Source of the DNA: Blastocatellia bacterium UBA7656
GTDB taxonomy: Bacteria > Acidobacteriota > Blastocatellia > UBA7656
Reading direction: 5' to 3'
Length of the DNA: 59,456 nucleotides
Assembly (NCBI GenBank): GCA_002483445.1
Contig: DLHY01000049.1
Span: 5,346-64,801 of the forward strand
Position 1 is the stretch's first letter, and each line of letters starts with the position of its first letter. Shown piece after piece: positions 15,572 through 23,478 of the stretch. A program made the position numbers and the translations under genes. The notes below the pieces were generated by a model, which saw nothing but the letters and a program-made list of their open reading frames with translations, was not told the origin of the DNA and searched no databases.

Positions 15572-16572
15572 GTGTGCGGCTCGATGATCGGCGGTTGTTT
15601 CCGCGTAGCCTGACGAATACGGCGGAATAAAAATCTGCCGATGAAAAACAGCGGCAGCAGGATGAAAAGCGTCACCGGGATCATCACTATAAAAAACCGA
15701 ATCAATCCGCCTAGTATCGAAGCGCCAGCGTCTACGCCATCGCCGAAAGCCTGTTTGACATCGTGCCAGAATCCTGAAGTCGTCGCCGTGACTATCGGCG
15801 TGGAAGTCTGCAAGGTGATGTTGATCGTCGAGAGCGCGGCGCGGTTTTCGAGGAAGCGGCGGCGACCTTCGAGGCTTTCGATCTCGCCGCGAACATCGGC
15901 GATCTGGCTTTGCACTTCGAGAGCTTCGGTAACGCGGGAGGCTCGTTTCATGATTTCCATGAACTGAGCTTCCAGAGCCTTTTTCGTGCGGATGCGCGCT
16001 TCCAAATCGATATATTCTTCTGTGACATCCTGCCCTTCTGATTTTTCCTGAATGACCTGTCCGAGCGGGCGTATGCCTTCGAGCGCGGCGTTGAACTGAT
16101 GCGAAGGTACGCGAACGATTATGGTGACGACCTGAGTGGGCTTGCCCACAGCGCGAGAGTCATTTTGTTTGAATTCTGAGGTGACGACGAAGCCGCCGAG
16201 CGATTCGGCAATCGAAGTGATCTTGCGCAGTCCGTCCTGCGGCTCGTCCATTTCGATTATGAGATTGCCGTTGCGAATGATCTTTCGATCAGTGGCCTGA
16301 CTTTGCGATTGAACCTCATCGGCTTTCTGAAGAGAGACAGGCTTGGTTGCCGCGCTCTGGCTTCCTTGTTTTTGAGCATCCGTGTATCCGGGAGAAACCT
16401 CCGCCGTGTTACCTGCGGCTGGCGCTCTGGCTTCTTGTTGAGCAGGGCGCGGCGCTTCGGTAGCGGGAGCCGGTTTAGCGCGATCTTGCGAAGCACCGTT
16501 CCTCCACTCATTGACGCACCCGCCAAGAGCCAGCAACATCGTGGTCAAAAACAATGCTGTTAGAAATTTCAT
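15562..16572 (-). CDS. DUF4349-type membrane-anchored lipoprotein
   Basis: A 336-residue protein. The leader ends in a lipobox at LALGGC, followed by a low-complexity Ala/Pro/Glu linker and the DUF4349 domain (IIRNGNLIIEMDEPQDGLRKI.. through the coiled segment with ARIRTKKALEAQFMEIMKRA). A transmembrane helix (GGLIRFFIVMIPVTLFILLPLFFIG) lies near the C-terminus. GGAGG five nt before the ATG at 16572 fixes the start. The role of DUF4349 is not established; members are envelope proteins. Confidence 0.85.
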   Translation of the reverse strand: MKFLTALFLTTMLLALGGCVNEWRNGASQDRAKPAPATEAPRPAQQEARAPAAGNTAEVSPGYTDAQKQGSQSAATKPVSLQKADEVQSQSQATDRKIIRNGNLIIEMDEPQDGLRKITSIAESLGGFVVTSEFKQNDSRAVGKPTQVVTIIVRVPSHQFNAALEGIRPLGQVIQEKSEGQDVTEEYIDLEARIRTKKALEAQFMEIMKRASRVTEALEVQSQIADVRGEIESLEGRRRFLENRAALSTINITLQTSTPIVTATTSGFWHDVKQAFGDGVDAGASILGGLIRFFIVMIPVTLFILLPLFFIGRFLFRRIRQATRKQPPIIEPHTQL

Positions 16573-16694
16573 GTTCGCCTCCACCTTTCTGAAAACGCCG
16601 CCTCTCTGGGCTGGTTCTTAATTATCAGCGGCGTCACATCCTCATCGATTAGAACCGTTGCTTACTGACGGCTTGCAGATTTTACCATGCAAGC

Positions 16695-16836
16695 GGGCGG
16701 TGGTCAGTGGTCGGTGGAGGGAATAGGGAACAGGGAACAGGTGACAGGTGACAGGCGGGAAACCTCCGGGTCTGTAACCTGTTCCCTGTTCCCTGTCACC
16801 TTCTGACTTCTGACTTCTGACTCCTGACTTCTGTCT
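16695..16836. repeat. Clustered GGGAACA, GGTGACA and CTGACTT heptamer arrays
   Basis: The spacer between the DUF4349 gene and the globin gene holds GGGAACA repeats (16726-16740) and GGTGACA repeats (16740-16754), their inverted copies (CCTGTTCCCTGTTCCCTGTC, 16779-16798), and then a CTGACTT array (16803-16834). The first two sets can form a hairpin whose loop centres on GCGGGAAACCTCC. Confidence 0.85.
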
Positions 16837-16848
16837 TTTCAGTCGAGG

Positions 16849-16877
16849 AAAAAGAGAGAGGGACACAGCCCTCTCTC
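16849..16877 (-). terminator. Rho-independent terminator of the globin gene
   Basis: On the minus strand, ten nt after the globin stop codon, GAGAGAGGG pairs perfectly with CCCTCTCTC around a six-base loop and is followed by a run of T residues (TTTTTCC). Confidence 0.85.
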
Positions 16878-16886
16878 ATCGAACAT

Positions 16887-17321
16887 CTACTTTTCAACGA
16901 TGTCTTTTTTCAGCGTGGAGAGGGCAGACAGCACTTCGTCTTTTTCTCGCTTAGGCACTTTGAATTCATCGAGCGTCGCCACGAGATGCCTGATTCCTAT
17001 GTCCCAGTCGGACTCGGTTATGCCAAGCCCCTTGTGAGCCGTCTTCATATCGCGACCGAGGTAGACGCAGGGGCCGCCCGTCGCCGCGCACAGTTGATCC
17101 AGAAGCAACTGGCGTATGCGCTTTTTGGAGTCGTCGCTCGCTCCAACGAAGAAACGACCAAGCTGTTTGTCAGTCGCAAGGCGGGCTATGAATTTGTCGG
17201 TGACAGCCGCAAGCGCGTCGTACCCGCCAAGTCGCTTGTAGAGCGAATCCTGAGCCGAAACGATTTGCGATGACGCAAACAATGCGACGATCGCAAGGAT
17301 GACGAATAAATTCTTTCTCAA
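16887..17321 (-). CDS. Exported group 1 truncated hemoglobin
   Basis: The mature part (LYKRLGGYDALAAVTDKFIARL..RFF..MKTAHKGLGI..) is a truncated globin of the trHbN type; the histidine in KTAHKG is the likely proximal heme ligand. A signal peptide (RKNLFVILAIVALFASSQIVSAQ) precedes it, so the globin acts outside the cytoplasm, where O2 or NO binding is plausible. The start is chosen as TTG 17321, eight nt after GGAGG; an ATG at 17342 lies upstream of that ribosome binding site. Encoded length is 144 residues. A clear terminator follows. Confidence 0.85.
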   Translation of the reverse strand: MRKNLFVILAIVALFASSQIVSAQDSLYKRLGGYDALAAVTDKFIARLATDKQLGRFFVGASDDSKKRIRQLLLDQLCAATGGPCVYLGRDMKTAHKGLGITESDWDIGIRHLVATLDEFKVPKREKDEVLSALSTLKKDIVEK

Positions 17322-17446
17322 GGCTCTTTCCTCCTTTTCCATTTGTGAGTGACATCGGGCCGTGAAGTCGACCCGCGACAGAAATACGCGCTCGGAGCCG
17401 GATTTGGATTCTGTTATAGCGATGCTGGTTCCTTCAAATCTTTTCA

Positions 17447-17476
17447 TTGGCCTCGCTCCGTGGGTTGTGCTATAAC
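17447..17476 (+). promoter_or_regulatory. Promoter of mgtE
   Basis: TTGGCC at 17447-17452 and TATAAC at 17471-17476 lie 18 nt apart. A leader of about 55-60 nt precedes the ATG at 17542. No recognisable magnesium riboswitch fits this short leader. Confidence 0.45.
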
Positions 17477-17541
17477 TTGTTGGCCTCTTCAACCTTTGCA
17501 GGCTTTTCAGATGCGTATGAGGATCAACGGAGACGAGTCAG

Positions 17542-18906
17542 ATGCAGGCACAGCGATTAAATCTGGTGCTGGATTCTGTCATGCGCCTTGCTCGCAGGGG
17601 CGCTATGTCGAACGCGCTCAATCTGCTCACTAAACTCCGTCCCGTCGATATCGCTCAAATACTCAGCCAGATTCCTCAACACGACCGCGAGCCGATCTTC
17701 GACGCGCTCGTTCGCCACGACCTCGCCAAAGCCGCCGAAGCTGTATCGGAAATGGAAACCGTGCGCGCCGTCACGTTGCTCACTACTCTGACGAGAGAAG
17801 AAATTTCCCGCCTGCTTCAGGAACTTCCTTCAGACGATGCCGCGGTGCTTATAGCCGAAATGCCCGAAGAGACGCGCGACGCGCTGTTGGAAACCATGAG
17901 GGTCGAAGAGTCCACTGATGTGCAGGAACTCCTCGGCTTTGCAGACGAGACAGCAGGGCGAATAATGACGCCCGATTACTTCGCGCTCGAAGAGGATGTG
18001 ACAGTCTCGGAAGCCATCACTGCGCTGCAAAAACGCAGCGAAGAACTTGAGATGGTCTTTTACGTTTATGTCATAGACCCGCGCAATCATCTGCTCGGCG
18101 TCGTCAGCCTGCGCGAGCTTCTGCTCAATCCGCCTTCGACTCCGCTGCGCAAGATAATGATCACGGATATCATCAAGGTTAGAACCGACACCGATCAGGA
18201 AGAAGTCGCGCGCATAGTCGCAACTTACAATCTGCTCGCCGTCCCCGTAGTCGATGAAGAGAACAAACTCGCGGGCATAATCACCGTAGATGATGTGCTT
18301 GACGTGATGCGCGAAGAAGCGACCGAAGACATTTACGCGCTGGCCGGAGTCAGCGCCGAAGACCGGGTAAGAGGGTCTGCTTTCAACTCGGCGCGGCAAC
18401 GTCTGCCTTGGCTTATGCTCTCGCTCGGCGCGGCGCTGCTTGCAGTCGCGATAGTTCAGTATTATCTCGATACGATTAGTAAGGCTCTATGGCTGGCCGT
18501 TTTGATTCCGGTAGTCGCGGCGATGGGAAGCGCGGCGGCCACGCAGACGATGACGGTAGTCGTTCGCGGCATAGGGCTTGGCGAAGTGAGCCGCGAGACC
18601 AGCCGCCGGGTGGTTGTGAAGGAATCGCTCGTGGGATTGATAAACGGCCTGACGGTCGGGGTGGTAGCTTTCGGAGTGATTTCGATATGGTTCGGCTGGA
18701 AGGTGGCCGTGGTGCTTGGGCTTACGATGTTGTTGAGCCTGTTTGCCGCGTGTCTCTTAGGCGCGCTCGTACCCGTGGCCTTGAAACAGCTTCGCGCAGA
18801 CCCGGCCCCTGCCTCATCGGTTTTCGTCGTGACGCTGACCAACGTCGTGACGTTTTTCTTTTATCTCGGAGTCGCCACGCTTCTGATCAAATTCCTTCAC
18901 CCGTAG
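17542..18906 (+). CDS. mgtE: Magnesium transporter MgtE
   Basis: A 454-residue MgtE channel: N-terminal superhelical domain (residues 1-125, repeated LLxELPxDDAA units), two CBS domains (TAGRIMTPDYFALEEDVTVSEAI.. and IMITDIIKVRTDTDQEEVARI.., about 140-260), a connecting helix and five membrane helices starting near residue 290. The cytosolic domains gate Mg2+ entry according to internal Mg2+. GGAGACGAG before the ATG supports the start. It converges on yvcK with only 8 nt between the stop codons. Confidence 0.95.
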   Translation: MQAQRLNLVLDSVMRLARRGAMSNALNLLTKLRPVDIAQILSQIPQHDREPIFDALVRHDLAKAAEAVSEMETVRAVTLLTTLTREEISRLLQELPSDDAAVLIAEMPEETRDALLETMRVEESTDVQELLGFADETAGRIMTPDYFALEEDVTVSEAITALQKRSEELEMVFYVYVIDPRNHLLGVVSLRELLLNPPSTPLRKIMITDIIKVRTDTDQEEVARIVATYNLLAVPVVDEENKLAGIITVDDVLDVMREEATEDIYALAGVSAEDRVRGSAFNSARQRLPWLMLSLGAALLAVAIVQYYLDTISKALWLAVLIPVVAAMGSAAATQTMTVVVRGIGLGEVSRETSRRVVVKESLVGLINGLTVGVVAFGVISIWFGWKVAVVLGLTMLLSLFAACLLGALVPVALKQLRADPAPASSVFVVTLTNVVTFFFYLGVATLLIKFLHP

Positions 18907-18914
18907 ACATTTTC

Positions 18915-19976
18915 TCACTGTGATCTCACAAGCAGCCGAGGCGTCTGCTCGGATAGATGAAGTTCGAGTAGTGCGTGAGCCAGCTTGCGCGGATCGTGGC
19001 GGGCAAGTCCGTCTTCATTGAGCAGGTCGGCGCATATCAAACGAAAGCCGTTTGCAGTGGATTGTAACTGAGCAGGCGGACGAAGACCCGATGTGAATTC
19101 AACCTGAACAGCGCCCTCTGCCAGATACTTTTGCCGCATTGCGTCGCTCAGAGGCGCGGAGTTGACCAGAACGGAATCGACCGCGAGTTGCGGGGCGTAT
19201 TCGAAGAGTGTGCGCAGGTGGTCTTCGACATGAAAGCCGTCTGTTTCACCGGGCTGCGTCATTATGTTGCAGATGTAAACCTTCATCGCCCGCGAATCTC
19301 TTATGGCATACGTGATGCCGTCGACTAAAAGATTGGGGATGATCGAAGTGTAGAGCGACCCCGGCCCTATGGTGATGATATCGGCGTGATGTATGGCTTC
19401 GAGAGTTTCCGCCAGCGGTCGGCAATGCTCGCGCGACAGCCGCAGTTTTTTAACCCGCGAGCGTGACTCGACTATTTTCGTCTCGCCTTCGATGATGCGT
19501 CCGTCCTCAAGCTCGGCGATGAGAGAAACATCTTCCGTCGTCGAAGGAAAGATGCGGCCCTTGATGGCAAGCACTTCGCTGCTGACTTTGATCGCTTCGA
19601 GGAAATCGCCTGTCACCGCGGCCAGCGCCGCGAGAAACAGATTGCCGAAGCTATGGCCTGAAAGATCGCCGTCGGAATCGAAGCGATGTTGAAAAAGTCG
19701 CGTGAGCAATCGCTCATCCTCGGCCAGCGCGACCATGCAGTTTCGAATGTCGCCCGGGGGAAGTATCTGGAACTCTTCGCGAAGACGCCCGGAGCTTCCT
19801 CCATCGTCGGTGACAGTGACGACAGCCGTCAACGTATCGATTCGGGCGCAGCCGGGGTCTTCAAAAGAAAAATCTTCCCTGCCCGTATAATGCTTGAGAC
19901 CGGAGAGCAGAGCCGAAAGACCTGTGCCTCCTCCGATAGAGACAATGCTGATCCCCGTGTTTTTTTCGGCGAGCAT
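18915..19976 (-). CDS. yvcK: YvcK/CofD-like gluconeogenesis factor, UDP-GlcNAc binding
   Basis: A 353-residue YvcK-family protein. It has the Rossmann GGGTGLSALLSGLK motif at about residues 15-28, VTDDGGSSGRLREEF, PPGDIRNCMVAL and the AIRDS..YICNIMTQPGETDG segment typical of the CofD/YvcK fold. YvcK binds UDP-sugars and affects cell shape and the balance of carbon flow to cell-wall precursors. No rapZ or whiA neighbour is present, unlike in Firmicutes. The start at 19976 has no Shine-Dalgarno sequence. Confidence 0.92.
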   Translation of the reverse strand: MLAEKNTGISIVSIGGGTGLSALLSGLKHYTGREDFSFEDPGCARIDTLTAVVTVTDDGGSSGRLREEFQILPPGDIRNCMVALAEDERLLTRLFQHRFDSDGDLSGHSFGNLFLAALAAVTGDFLEAIKVSSEVLAIKGRIFPSTTEDVSLIAELEDGRIIEGETKIVESRSRVKKLRLSREHCRPLAETLEAIHHADIITIGPGSLYTSIIPNLLVDGITYAIRDSRAMKVYICNIMTQPGETDGFHVEDHLRTLFEYAPQLAVDSVLVNSAPLSDAMRQKYLAEGAVQVEFTSGLRPPAQLQSTANGFRLICADLLNEDGLARHDPRKLAHALLELHLSEQTPRLLVRSQ

Positions 19977-20003
19977 AGCTAAAAATCCCGGATTAAAAAT
20001 TAG

Positions 20004-20915
20004 TCATTCTTCAAACAGATCGTAACCGTAGCCGGTCAATTCCCGGAAGGCTTCGTTGTCCCGGAGGATAGCGAAATCAAGATCGCTTCGCGCGTGAGAG
20101 CGGTGAAGAGGACGAAGGGCAATGGCTCGACGCAAAGCATCCATCGCTTTGTTTGAGTTGTTTATTCGGGCGTGGGCGGCAGCGAGGGAGTAGAAAACGT
20201 GGTCGGCCTGAGGATCGCCGCGCAATGCCTTATCGAACAGGTTTATCGCTTCCTTGATGTTGCCTTTGTTCAGTTCGAAGACCCCCTGATTGTAGAGCGC
20301 GTCAGGGCTGCGCGGAGCCGAAGGAGCGCGGGCCAACCTCTGGTCACAGATGATCAGATATGTGCGGGCGCGGGCGACGACTTCCAACTGATCGCCGAAT
20401 TTTTCGAGCAGTCCCTCAAAAGCGGTCTTTGCGGCGGCGAAATCATGACGATTGAAAACTCTCAATGCCTGTTCGAATACCCGGACAGCGGCCTGTGAAG
20501 CTGGAGGCTTTCTTGGCGGAGGCGGAGTTGGTTTCACTGGTTGAACAACTCTGGCCGCCGCTTTGCCGCGAACAGGTTTTCTGCCCGCGGGTTTCCTGGC
20601 CGCAGGCTTTCGGGCCACAGTTTTTTTAGCGACGGGCTTTTTAGCAACAGGCTTTTTAGCGACGGTTTTTTTGACAGCCTTTGTCGCTTTGGCTTTGATA
20701 GGCTTTTTCGCTGGAGCCGCTTTTTTCTTTGCCGCTACCGCTTTTTTGGGAGGAGCCGCTGATTTTTTTGGTTTGCTGACGGATTTAATGGGTCGGGAAG
20801 CGACAGCAACCTTTGCAGGTCGTGCTTTGGGAGCAGCCTTTTTGCCTTTCGTGGTGCGGCCTTTTTGAACCGCGCTGGCGCGGCTCTTGGCTGCTTTTGT
20901 GCTGAGGCTGCGCAT
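20004..20915 (-). CDS. Histone H1-like basic tail fused to TPR domain
   Basis: A 303-residue fusion. Residues 1-140 are almost only Lys, Ala, Pro, Arg and Val, with repeats of the VAKKPVAKKPVAKK type as in bacterial histone H1-like nucleoid proteins. After a PTPPPPRKPP hinge, residues 150-303 form tetratricopeptide repeats (ALYNQGVFELNKGNIKEAINLFDKAL is the clearest). This suggests a protein that binds DNA, RNA or ribosomes through the tail and other proteins through the TPRs. The start is ATG 20915 with GAGG upstream; a GTG two codons earlier overlaps that site. Confidence 0.75.
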   Translation of the reverse strand: MRSLSTKAAKSRASAVQKGRTTKGKKAAPKARPAKVAVASRPIKSVSKPKKSAAPPKKAVAAKKKAAPAKKPIKAKATKAVKKTVAKKPVAKKPVAKKTVARKPAARKPAGRKPVRGKAAARVVQPVKPTPPPPRKPPASQAAVRVFEQALRVFNRHDFAAAKTAFEGLLEKFGDQLEVVARARTYLIICDQRLARAPSAPRSPDALYNQGVFELNKGNIKEAINLFDKALRGDPQADHVFYSLAAAHARINNSNKAMDALRRAIALRPLHRSHARSDLDFAILRDNEAFRELTGYGYDLFEE

Positions 20916-21024
20916 TGTCACCTCGGTGCTGAAATGAGCTATCGCTGTCTTAATCCTGCTTATGTTCAGCTTAGGCGTCTTTATATCAATAATTTATCGG
21001 CAAGTCAATATGAAAGTCCGGGGG

Positions 21025-21064
21025 CAGGAGTCAGGAGTCAGAAGTCAGAAGTCAGAAGTCAGAG
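21025..21064. repeat. Tandem GAGTCAG/AAGTCAG heptamer array
   Basis: Five copies of AGTCAGA/AGTCAGG units lie in the divergent spacer between the H1-like gene and hemD. It is the same family as at 3882 and 4784, here just upstream of the hemD promoter. Confidence 0.85.
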
Positions 21065-21090
21065 GCTCTGGGATTCATTATACTTTCCGG

Positions 21091-21120
21091 GTGACGAGGC
21101 GTGACGGGTAAGCGTATAAT
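21091..21120 (+). promoter_or_regulatory. Promoter of hemD
   Basis: GTGACG at 21091-21096 and a perfect TATAAT at 21115-21120 are separated by 18 nt. The ATG at 21137 is 16 nt beyond the -10 box, which leaves a leader of under 12 nt and no Shine-Dalgarno sequence. Confidence 0.6.
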
Positions 21121-21136
21121 TGCCAGCACTTAAAAG

Positions 21137-21955
21137 ATGAAAGAAGCTGAGAACGAAAAGCCGCTTCGAGGGCGAACCATCGTCCTGACCCGACCTCGCG
21201 CCCAGTCTGCGGAGATGACCTCTCTGCTTGAAAATCTTGGCGCGACCGTCCTTCACCTATCGACTATCCAAATCGTTGAACCGACCGACTGGCACGGAGC
21301 GGATAAAGCCATTGAAAATCTAGCGAGGTTCAACTGGGTCATTTTTACCAGCGCAAACGGAGTGGATTTTTTCTTTCGCAGGCTGATTGAGAAAAACAGG
21401 AGTTTTCCATCCCCCGGTCAGGCCATCTGTTGCATAGGCCCGACGACTGCGAAAGCTCTGCAAAAAATGGGGGTGACTGCGGATTTGATCCCTGAAGATT
21501 CGAAAGCTGAGGGCGTGCTGCGCGCTTTGATCGAGCGAATCGGCGGCGAGGGTAGAATTCACGGATTGCGATTCCTGATTCCGCGCGCTCGCGTTGCCAG
21601 AGACCTGCTGCCTGATGAACTCGCCCGACTCGGCGCGCGGGTTGAAACGGTCGAGGTTTATCAAACGATCAAGCCCGATCTCGACAGCCGGGAAATCGAG
21701 ACGCTATTTCGAGAAAAGAAACCCGATGCCGTCGCATTCACCAGTTCATCTGCGATTTCAAACCTCGCGGCGCTTGCGGGCGCAAATGATCTCTCCGTTT
21801 TGCTTCGAGACTCGCTCATCGCCTGCATAGGCCCTGTCACTGCGGCGACTGCTGCCGAGTACGGCCTGCGCGATTGTATACAGCCCGAATTTTACAATGC
21901 CCGCGCGCTCGTTGATGCGATAGTTCAGGCATTGAGGCCGAAAGCGGCGCAATAA
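21137..21955 (+). CDS. hemD: Uroporphyrinogen-III synthase
   Basis: A 272-residue HemD, which cyclises hydroxymethylbilane with inversion of ring D in heme biosynthesis. Family signposts are GRTIVLTRPRAQSAEMTSLLENLGA at the start, the FTSANGVDFFF segment (about residues 73-83), CIGPTTAKAL, the PDAVAFTSSSAISNL strand and the second CIGPVTAATA near residue 235. Sequence identity is typically low in this family, but the motif order is clear. It is monocistronic here; no other hem gene is near. Confidence 0.93.
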   Translation: MKEAENEKPLRGRTIVLTRPRAQSAEMTSLLENLGATVLHLSTIQIVEPTDWHGADKAIENLARFNWVIFTSANGVDFFFRRLIEKNRSFPSPGQAICCIGPTTAKALQKMGVTADLIPEDSKAEGVLRALIERIGGEGRIHGLRFLIPRARVARDLLPDELARLGARVETVEVYQTIKPDLDSREIETLFREKKPDAVAFTSSSAISNLAALAGANDLSVLLRDSLIACIGPVTAATAAEYGLRDCIQPEFYNARALVDAIVQALRPKAAQ

Positions 21956-22050
21956 TTTTTCTTAGGGGCGTTCATCCGAACGAGTTATGATGAAAAGGCG
22001 CGAGACATCATCAGGCATTGAAACTTCAGGCTCGCGCTTCAGACTTTACT

Positions 22051-23214
22051 ATGAAAGATTTTTCAAAAGCGGCAGTCAGACCTTCGATCATTTTTTTGTG
22101 TTTTCTTCTTGCGACTATCGCTTTGGGTCAAGAGAAGCGCGCTGAAGATCAGGAACCCCTGCGGCTCAACGCTACGCTGATTCAGGTTCCGGCGGTGGTC
22201 ACGGATCGCGGCGGAAAGTTCATCGCTGATCTGTCTCAGACGGATTTCGCCGTCTTCGAGGACGGCAAGCGGCAGGAACTTTCTCACTTCGCTGCGGTCA
22301 AGCAGCCTTTCACCGCCGTGCTGTTGCTCGACACATCGAACAGCGCCGAAGATCGACTTCAGGTCATTCAGAATATGGCTCTGGCTTTCGCCCGCGAAAT
22401 TCGCCCCGGCGACCGACTCGCCGTCGTCTCCTTCGATAACGAAGTTCGTCAGATGACTGATTTCACTTCCGATTACAAAGAGATTGAAACGTCTGTGCTG
22501 AGAGCAGAATCGGGATTCGGCAAACTGCTTTATGAAGCTGTGACAAAATCGCTCGATCTGTTGAGCGATGTTGAAGGACGACGCGCCGTGATCGTTTTCA
22601 GCGATGGAATAGATATGCGCAGCATCGAAGCGACTGCCGAAAGCACTATTGAAAAAGCCGAAGAGGTCGGAGCGGTAATTTATTTTGTGAGATTCGAGAC
22701 GCGCTGGTGGGCCGAGGCCGCGGCGCGAAAACAAAAAGCCCAGCAGAAAGAAACGAACCTGCCTTTCGAGGTCGATGGAAGAATACCTCTGCCGCCCGAA
22801 TTCGGCGGGCCTGAAGCGCCGGGCGCTCCCCGCCGTCCTCGCATAGAAATAGGACAGCCTCGTTCGCCTCAGATAACCGTCATCGATGGAAACCAGCGCC
22901 GCACGATTCAGACGGAACCGCCCGACGAGATAACGCGCAATCTCGACAAACTCTACGGAGAAGCTGACCGGCAGATGCAACTGCTGACCGCGCGAACGGG
23001 CGGGCGCATATTTCAGGCTGAGACTTACGAGACGACGCGCTCGGCCTTCGCGTCAATCGCTGATGAATTGCGCAATCAATATGTGATCGGTTATTACCCG
23101 ACAGTTGAGCGACGCGACGGCAAGTTTCACAAACTCAAAGTCGAGGTCTCGCGCAAAGGCACTCAGGTTCGCGCCCGCACAGGGTACAGAGCGCCGAAAG
23201 CGGGCGAGAACTAA
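22051..23214 (+). CDS. Secreted VWFA-related protein of the acidobacterial type
   Basis: A 387-residue protein matching the acidobacterial VWFA-related family (TIGR03436-like). A signal peptide (IIFLCFLLATIALGQ) is followed by the family strand VPAVVTDRGGKFIADLSQTDFAVFEDGKRQ, a von Willebrand A domain with an intact MIDAS DTSNS (VLLLDTSNSAED), and the end motif RNQYVIGYYP..DGKFHKLKVEV. A proline/arginine-rich insert interrupts the domain. The function of the family is unknown. The ATG at 22051 is preferred over an upstream TTG in frame; no ribosome binding site is seen. Confidence 0.88.
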   Translation: MKDFSKAAVRPSIIFLCFLLATIALGQEKRAEDQEPLRLNATLIQVPAVVTDRGGKFIADLSQTDFAVFEDGKRQELSHFAAVKQPFTAVLLLDTSNSAEDRLQVIQNMALAFAREIRPGDRLAVVSFDNEVRQMTDFTSDYKEIETSVLRAESGFGKLLYEAVTKSLDLLSDVEGRRAVIVFSDGIDMRSIEATAESTIEKAEEVGAVIYFVRFETRWWAEAAARKQKAQQKETNLPFEVDGRIPLPPEFGGPEAPGAPRRPRIEIGQPRSPQITVIDGNQRRTIQTEPPDEITRNLDKLYGEADRQMQLLTARTGGRIFQAETYETTRSAFASIADELRNQYVIGYYPTVERRDGKFHKLKVEVSRKGTQVRARTGYRAPKAGEN

Positions 23215-23478
23215 TAATCAAATAAGGCGCTGCGGTCAGACCTGATGGCGCGTTTCTCAAAGGCCACACTTTTTTCTTAACCCACCTTATCGCGTGTGCG
23301 CTACACCATATCGTGCAAGGCTTGATTGATTTACTTTGCGGCTTCGCCCGCCTGCTCTGTTGTTTTGTTTTCCATTCAATCACTTAGAGGTGAGCGTCCG
23401 GTTTCAATACTTTCAGGCACGAACGTTGCTCAAAGGGGATGGCGCAAAGCTCGCAAAATCGTACTAGAGGGTAGGATT

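Noticed and set aside
23400..23478. Possible cyclic-di-GMP (GEMM-type) riboswitch before the FecR gene, suggested by GGCACGAACG..CGCAAAGC..GGGTAGG
   Set aside because: The helices needed on either side of CGCAAAGC do not pair convincingly and the tetraloop-receptor half is missing before the start codon.
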